Origin: Anisus vortex
Taxonomy: Eukaryota; Mollusca; Gastropoda; Planorbidae
Length of the DNA: 64,000 nucleotides
Direction: 5' to 3'
Assembly: GCA_949126835.1 (NCBI GenBank)
Contig: OX421508.1
Coordinates: 11,343,994-11,407,993 of the forward strand
The translations under genes were made by a program, and so were the position numbers. The notes beneath the pieces are model-generated. The model saw nothing but the letters and a program-made list of their open reading frames with translations, had not been told where the DNA came from and made no database searches. This document shows, in pieces, positions 60,268 to 64,000 of this stretch (position 1 is its first letter; each line of letters opens with the position of its first letter).

Positions 60268-63200
60268 AACTTGTACTAAAATAATATAAAGCTACATGAA
60301 AATATGTATCTGTGGCTTTCACTAACTTGAAAAGAAGTTAGTGAAAGCCACAGAGTAATCCAAAAAGCTTCTCTTTAGAAAAATAAATGGAATGTTCTGT
60401 ATTCATAAATGTCACAGAAATTGAGGGGCTTATACAATTGATCTATAAGAATATTGATAGAGCCTTATTAATAATACATTTGTTGGTACCTGTTAATGCA
60501 AGCAGAAGATACAAAGGTATACACTTTATACACAACTCACATATCCATAAAAGTGAGTTGTAGAAATAAACCATCTATAATTAGAACAATCTATACTATA
60601 TAATGAAGGCTAAGACACTTGAAATGTATTTGGGAAATACAATTTTATTGTAACTATGGTGGTCACTTTTTGCCTAAGGAATATTGCATCCTTGACTAAT
60701 CCATTTTTTTATAGATCAGTGGACTTTTACATATACAAGTAGACAGGCTAAGATTGCCCTCCCCCCCTATTCTTTAAAGAGAAAAAAAGTAAAAGTACCT
60801 GTTGGACAAATTGATCATAGGGCCGGTGAAGCATAACTCACCAGTTTCAGTGGCCACAGCATACTAGGGGATGTGTAGCCAACACAATGCCCAGCCGCCC
60901 TAACTTTACCCCCAACAAATATGAGGTACCCATCAGAGCTGGGTAGACTACACCCTCGAGTCCAGGGAAAAAATCCTAGCCATCACTAGCATTCAGGACG
61001 AGGACCTTCGGTACGCCAGTCGAATGTTCGGCAGGTCGGCCACTGTGCCCCCCTCCCCTCCCCCCCCATTCTTCTAGCACAGTGTTTACTTAGCTCCCCT
61101 GCCATTCAGGATTCAGTACTAAAGTATTCACCTCTCCATTCCACCCATCAACCATCATCTCATTAGAGCTGCTTATCTGGTCTGTCATATCCACATACTT
61201 ACATGCAGTTCCTTGTGGCAATGTCTTTATGAATGAGCTTCTTCCTGTGCAGATACTGGATGCCTCGGATCATCTGTATGGCCATGTACACTAACTGCTG
61301 AGTGTTCATTGTCTGAAAATGAGCACATTAACATAGAGAAGAAGTTCCCCAATGCTCAGTAGTAACCCAAAACTGGGCCACAAAAATCTTAATTACTGGG
61401 TACCAGAAAGAAAATGTCCACAATGTAGATTAGATTATAGTTGTTTACTAATTATAGACCCATAATCATATAGTTAGCTCCAAGCAAACATTTTCTAATC
61501 GTTGAAAGCAATTTTTGCTACATATATGGTAATATCTTTGAAAAATGTATTGAAATTCGTGTTAAATATATGATAGCTATTTATGTATATATGCAGTATA
61601 AATGTTAATGGATCCTCATCAAATGGAAGTATTGTTATTATGGTTTTCTGGAAGTATAAAAGAAAAAAAAATAATTATAGAGCACTTGAGTCTGGTCATA
61701 AGCTCAGTACAGGTAGGACAATGTAGGTCATGGACAAGGTGTAAATGTTAATACTATGATATGCATCATTTGAATAACGGAGATAAACAATGTAGGTCAT
61801 AGCCAAGGTGTAAATGTTAATACTATGATATATGCATCATTTGAATAACTAAGATAAACAATGTAGGTCATAGACAAGGTGTAAATGTTAATACTATGAT
61901 ATGCATCATTTGAATAACTGAGATAAACAATGTAGGTCATAGACAAGGTGTAAATGTTAATACTATGATATGCGTCATTTGAATAACTGAGATAAACAAT
62001 GTAGGTCATAGACAAGGTGTAAATGTTAATACTATGATATGCATCATTTGAATAACTAAGATAAATGTATCTAGTGGGTTGTGGTTTTAAGTGAATGACA
62101 TTCTAATGTTATGGAGGAGTTCTGTTTTTTCATTGCAATGTACCTTGTATTTGGCCATCATTTGTTAAAAGCCCTTCCTTAAACTTAAAGTTATAGTTAC
62201 AAGTGTTTGTATGTGCAAGTAATAAAATACACATAATATATGCATAAAGAAAATTCATATTTAAAGTATTGTAACAGATTAAAAAATAAAATTGCTGTTA
62301 GTGAAAACTAGTATATTTAATAAATAAAATACTTTTTTTGTTAGCCTGGAAACAACATCAAATCTGCTGTAAAATGGGGACCATCTGTATATTATTTACA
62401 AAAAGAAGAAACATCAACTTACATATCTGGAACCACACTCTGACATTCGGCACTTCAACAAGAATTTTTTCATGTTCCCCTCCTGTAGGTAAGGGTACAC
62501 GACAAGGGGCTGGTCCGGAGCATCCACGCAAGCTCCCAGGATGCTGTGGAGGTTCGGGTGCACGAGCGACTTTAGAAGGACAGACTCGGTAAGAAACAGC
62601 TGGACCTGGTCCGTGTTTGCCTGGTCTGTGGACAGAGCGTCAACATACTTTCACCATCTCTAGTTCCAATGACCACCCAGCAGTTTTATGTATATGAAAT
62701 CAATGATCCAGTTAGTGGATTACAAAATAGCATGAGAAAGGTACTGAAGAAATTAGTTGGGAAGTCTGAAGCTAGATAAATTATTCAACAAGATATATTT
62801 AGGACGCAGGTATCAAGAGGCATTAAGCTTGTATCACCTTACCAAGAGACCCAGGTTCAAATCCAGGTCAACAGCCAAGGTTTTCCCTGGGTCTGGAGGG
62901 CATCTCTGAGTCTTCCCCAGCTCTACCTGACATTTAGTTGGGAAAAGAAAAGGTGACTGGGAAATTGTGTTGGTCACACAAAATAGCTTTGTATTCCGTG
63001 GACGACAGAAACTTGTGACTGCTGTTTCACTAGCTGTATGGACCACTGTGGTCTGACAGGGTTACTGTACTGTGCTATACTAAGCATATAAAATGTCTAG
63101 AATACAGCTGTGGTCTGACAGGGTTACTGTACTGTGCTATACTAAACATATAAAATGTCTAGAATACAGCTGTGGTCTGTCAGGGCTGCTACTGTACTGT

Positions 63201-63711
63201 GCTATACTAAACATATAAAATGTCTAGAATACAATCTACACTGACATTGTTCAATCCTAATGTTATATTAGAAGGCCATGAAAAAATAAACAAAGGTGTC
63301 TTACAATAAAGATATTTTCAAAAGAAATTAACAAAAAGCAGAAACAAAAAAAAAGAACTCTAAATTATTCCTCATGTGTGTTTTTAAAATGCTTTCAGTT
63401 AATTGTGTGAGTGTAATACATGGTCAATTACTGCAGAGCTTTAAATAATGTAATTGTACTTAGTTAACTTTAAAGAAGTCAATTAATATAATAATAACCT
63501 ACATGTTTTGTTTGTATTGTTTAATCATCAAACAGATTTTACTTCCCTGCTTCTCTACCAAAAAAATTTTTTTTTTTAACCTCGCACCAACACAGTCTAA
63601 AGGGAAACCACTCACCAGTGACTGTCTTGACGAAGACATCTTGCTCGGTGCCTGCCTCGTTCTCATCTCCACCACTCAGTAGTGTCCCCATGTAGATGCG
63701 GCCAAATGTAC
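54444..63711 (-). CDS. RYK: RYK receptor pseudokinase, C-terminal six coding exons (5' part outside the window)
   Basis: RYK is a single-pass Wnt co-receptor with a WIF ectodomain and a catalytically impaired tyrosine-kinase-like domain. The six exons here chain in phase into about 272 residues ending in a natural stop. They run from the glycine loop GTFGRIYMG to ALGRYI, matching the human GTFGRIFHG to ALGAYV. Hallmarks: VFVKTV (beta-3 Lys), HKDIATRN in place of HRDLAARN, TDNS in place of DFG, FPGDYNCLGDNENRPVKWMA, WAFGVTLWEMMTLGQ, DPFEMTAYLQEGYRIA and ERPKF. Introns contain SINEs and two large tandem arrays. The ectodomain, transmembrane and juxtamembrane exons must lie to the right on this strand. 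A TTTATT at 54350-54355 could be its polyadenylation signal. Confidence 0.95.
54715..55882 (+). repeat. 22-bp minisatellite, about 53 copies, RYK last intron
   Basis: Units read AACCTAATTTAGAAATGTAT plus AG, with a frequent TTTAG/TGTAG variant. It begins 160 bp from the terminal RYK coding exon. Confidence 0.97.
56697..56833 (-). CDS. RYK: RYK exon: alpha-F region
   Basis: The exon encodes WAFGVTLWEMMTLGQQPY, EVDPFEMTAYLQEGYRIA and KPHNCPDEL. It is nearly residue for residue the human WAFGVTLWELMTLGQTPY segment. The donor is GTACGT, a weaker match than the other RYK donors. It leaves phase 2 (CT) and joins G of the last exon to form Leu. Confidence 0.94.
57592..57710 (+). repeat. 61-bp tandem duplication, RYK intron
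   Basis: Two copies begin CACCATGGGGTAGAGGGTGT and share GAAACTGAAGATAAA and TAGCCATTCATT. Confidence 0.9.
57873..58148 (-). repeat. SINE family A, RYK intron
   Basis: A near full-length copy with GGATTCGAACCCGGG (B-box complement), the GGGTAGACTCAGGGACACC body and the GTAAAGTAA tail. Confidence 0.8.
58462..58621 (-). CDS. RYK: RYK exon: degenerate DFG and activation segment
   Basis: This exon encodes VGSDLVVKVTDNSLARDLFPGDYNCLGDNENRPVKWMAIEALMQKRFSTASDV. The magnesium-binding DFG is replaced by DNS, as RYK proteins have DNA, which is the clearest pseudokinase hallmark. Acceptor TTTCAG and donor GTGAGT are intact. It is locally GC-richer than its introns. Confidence 0.94.
59806..59870 (+). 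repeat. tRNA-like SINE head, RYK intron
   Basis: AGCTGAGTGGTTAGCATCCC and GACCTGGGTTC resemble A- and B-box regions, but the B-box is degenerate (GGGTTCTTTTCCC). It resembles the head at 35640. Not a functional tRNA gene by eye. Confidence 0.4.
60237..60261. repeat. (TA)n microsatellite
   Basis: About 12 TA dinucleotides followed by TGTGTG, 48 bp before a perfect hairpin at 60310-60353. Confidence 0.9.
60310..60353. repeat. Perfect 19-bp inverted repeat with 6-nt loop, RYK intron
   Basis: CTGTGGCTTTCACTAACTT is followed by loop GAAAAG and its exact complement. The pairing does not extend beyond the 19 bp. Confidence 0.95.
60787..61053 (-). repeat. SINE family A, RYK intron
   Basis: Near full length. 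The head reads GGCCGACCTGCCGAACATTC on the - strand. The B-box region is damaged (CATTCAGGACGAGG on +). Confidence 0.78.
61203..61312 (-). CDS. RYK: RYK exon: alpha-E helix and modified catalytic loop
   Basis: The acceptor TTTCAG and donor GTAAGT bound 110 bases that encode TMNTQQLVYMAIQMIRGIQYLHRKKLIHKDIATRNCM/I. The catalytic-loop HRD is HKD, as in vertebrate RYK (HKDLAARN). The exon leaves phase 2 and joins the next exon to give NCIV. Confidence 0.93.
61718..62066 (+). repeat. 69-bp tandem repeat, about 5 copies, RYK intron
   Basis: Units contain ACAATGTAGGTCATAGACAA and GGTGTAAATGTTAATACTAT. It produces a false - strand frame because 69 is a multiple of three. Confidence 0.95.
62423..62625 (-). 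CDS. RYK: RYK exon: alpha-C helix to hinge
   Basis: The acceptor CCACAG and donor GTAAGT bound 203 bases that encode DQANTDQVQLFLTESVLL, then VHPNLHSILGACVDAPDQPLVV and YPYLQEGNMKKFLLKCR. These match the human LTESCKL, HHRNLLPITHVC and PYMNWGNLKLFLRQCK stretches in order. The Glu of LTES is in the expected alpha-C position. A + strand frame across this exon is a shadow. Confidence 0.93.
62812..63062 (+). repeat. SINE family A, diverged copy, RYK intron
   Basis: The order GGTTCAAATCC, CTGAGTCTTCCCCAGCTCT, GACATTTAGTTGGG, CAGAAAC and GTGGTCTGACAGGGTTACT follows the family consensus with many substitutions. Confidence 0.65.
63047..63234 (+). repeat. 62-bp tandem triplication starting in a SINE tail
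   Basis: Three units run from TGTGGTCTGACAGGGTTACT to ATGTCTAGAATACAGC. The first lies on the 3' end of the SINE at 62812. Confidence 0.9.
63616..63711 (-). CDS. RYK: RYK exon: glycine-rich loop and beta-3 lysine
   Basis: The acceptor ATTCAG is followed by GT, which completes a Gly codon from an upstream exon outside the window. It encodes GTFGRIYMGTLLSGGDENE... then DVFVKTVT, containing the pseudokinase nucleotide-loop motif and the beta-3 Lys. The donor is GTGAGT and the exon leaves phase 1. The Gly/Asp/Glu-rich loop between beta strands is longer than in human RYK. Confidence 0.92.
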
Positions 63712-63768
63712 CTGAATACAAAAAAAAGCATAACAATATACAAACACAGTGCAGCTCCACACCATTAA

Positions 63769-64000
63769 CCCTTTAACTACCGCAGGTTTGTAATATAAAT
63801 AGTTGCTGACTTTGCATATTTTTACTATTTCTTTATTTATTTATGACATCAATATGAGGCGTTAATAAAAATACAGAACTTCATATCATCACATTCACAA
63901 ACAGTCTTACAATTGACTATTTTAAAAAGACCCCAAAAAAACAAAACAACGGCAATTATAAACACTTAAAATAATAATTTAAATACAAGTGTAAAAATTG
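63769..64000. mobile_element. piggyBac-like element, copy 2, cut by the window edge
   Basis: TTAA at 63765-63768 is followed by CCCTTTAACTACCGCAGG and TATAAATAGTTGCTGACTTT, matching the left end of the element at 27977 over about 60 bp. The sequences then differ, so this copy may hold other internal DNA, perhaps more of the transposase, beyond the edge. Confidence 0.65.

Noticed and set aside
60310..60353. Rho-independent terminator or microRNA precursor
   Set aside because: This is eukaryotic intronic DNA, so a bacterial terminator makes no sense. A 44-nt hairpin is shorter than usual pre-miRNAs.
61797..62015. Repetitive - strand frame (MTYIVYLSYSNDAYHS-type)
   Set aside because: It is a product of the 69-bp tandem repeat within a RYK intron.

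Overview
This is a piece of an animal nuclear genome. The genes have many short exons, GT-AG introns and divergent gene-sized introns. The background is AT-rich and crowded with tRNA-derived SINEs, hAT and piggyBac-type DNA transposons, LINE scraps and minisatellites. The protein relationships and repeat style suggest an invertebrate, most likely a mollusc and perhaps a gastropod. That taxonomic guess is inference; nothing in the window proves it.

Two protein-coding genes can be reconstructed, and they converge tail to tail. On the + strand, 12180-44746 is a complete ABCC-family ABC exporter of the MRP5 (ABCC5/11/12) clade. I could chain 30 coding exons by hand with correct splice sites and phases into one uninterrupted 1,478-residue frame (two transmembrane domains, two nucleotide-binding domains, and a Ser-Pro-rich acidic tail). 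On the - strand, 54444-63711 holds the last six coding exons of RYK, the Wnt-binding receptor pseudokinase: nearly the whole kinase-like domain (about 272 residues). Its extracellular WIF and transmembrane exons lie beyond the right edge. The two products have no evident joint function: one is a membrane exporter, the other a Wnt co-receptor.

Layout: 1-12168 is repeat-filled upstream DNA with one orphan candidate exon (4779-5105). 12169-45283 is the ABCC gene with its 3' UTR. Its intron 4 is about 7 kb long and carries a composite hAT element (17608-23010) with perfect 16-bp terminal inverted repeats and an 8-bp target duplication, plus further elements nested inside. 45284-54443 is intergenic and has only repeats. 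54444-63711 is RYK. 63765-64000 begins a piggyBac-like element that also occurs in ABCC intron 11.

Nine larger tandem arrays (units of 19 to 69 bp) together cover about 5.9 kb, roughly 9% of the window. Seven of them lie in introns. I see no bacterial-type system, CRISPR array, rRNA or intact tRNA gene. I found no convincing new biological system. The most notable material is the composite hAT, the TTAA-flanked element families, the SINE that gives exact target duplications, and the insertions and satellites sitting within 10 bp of ABCC splice donors.
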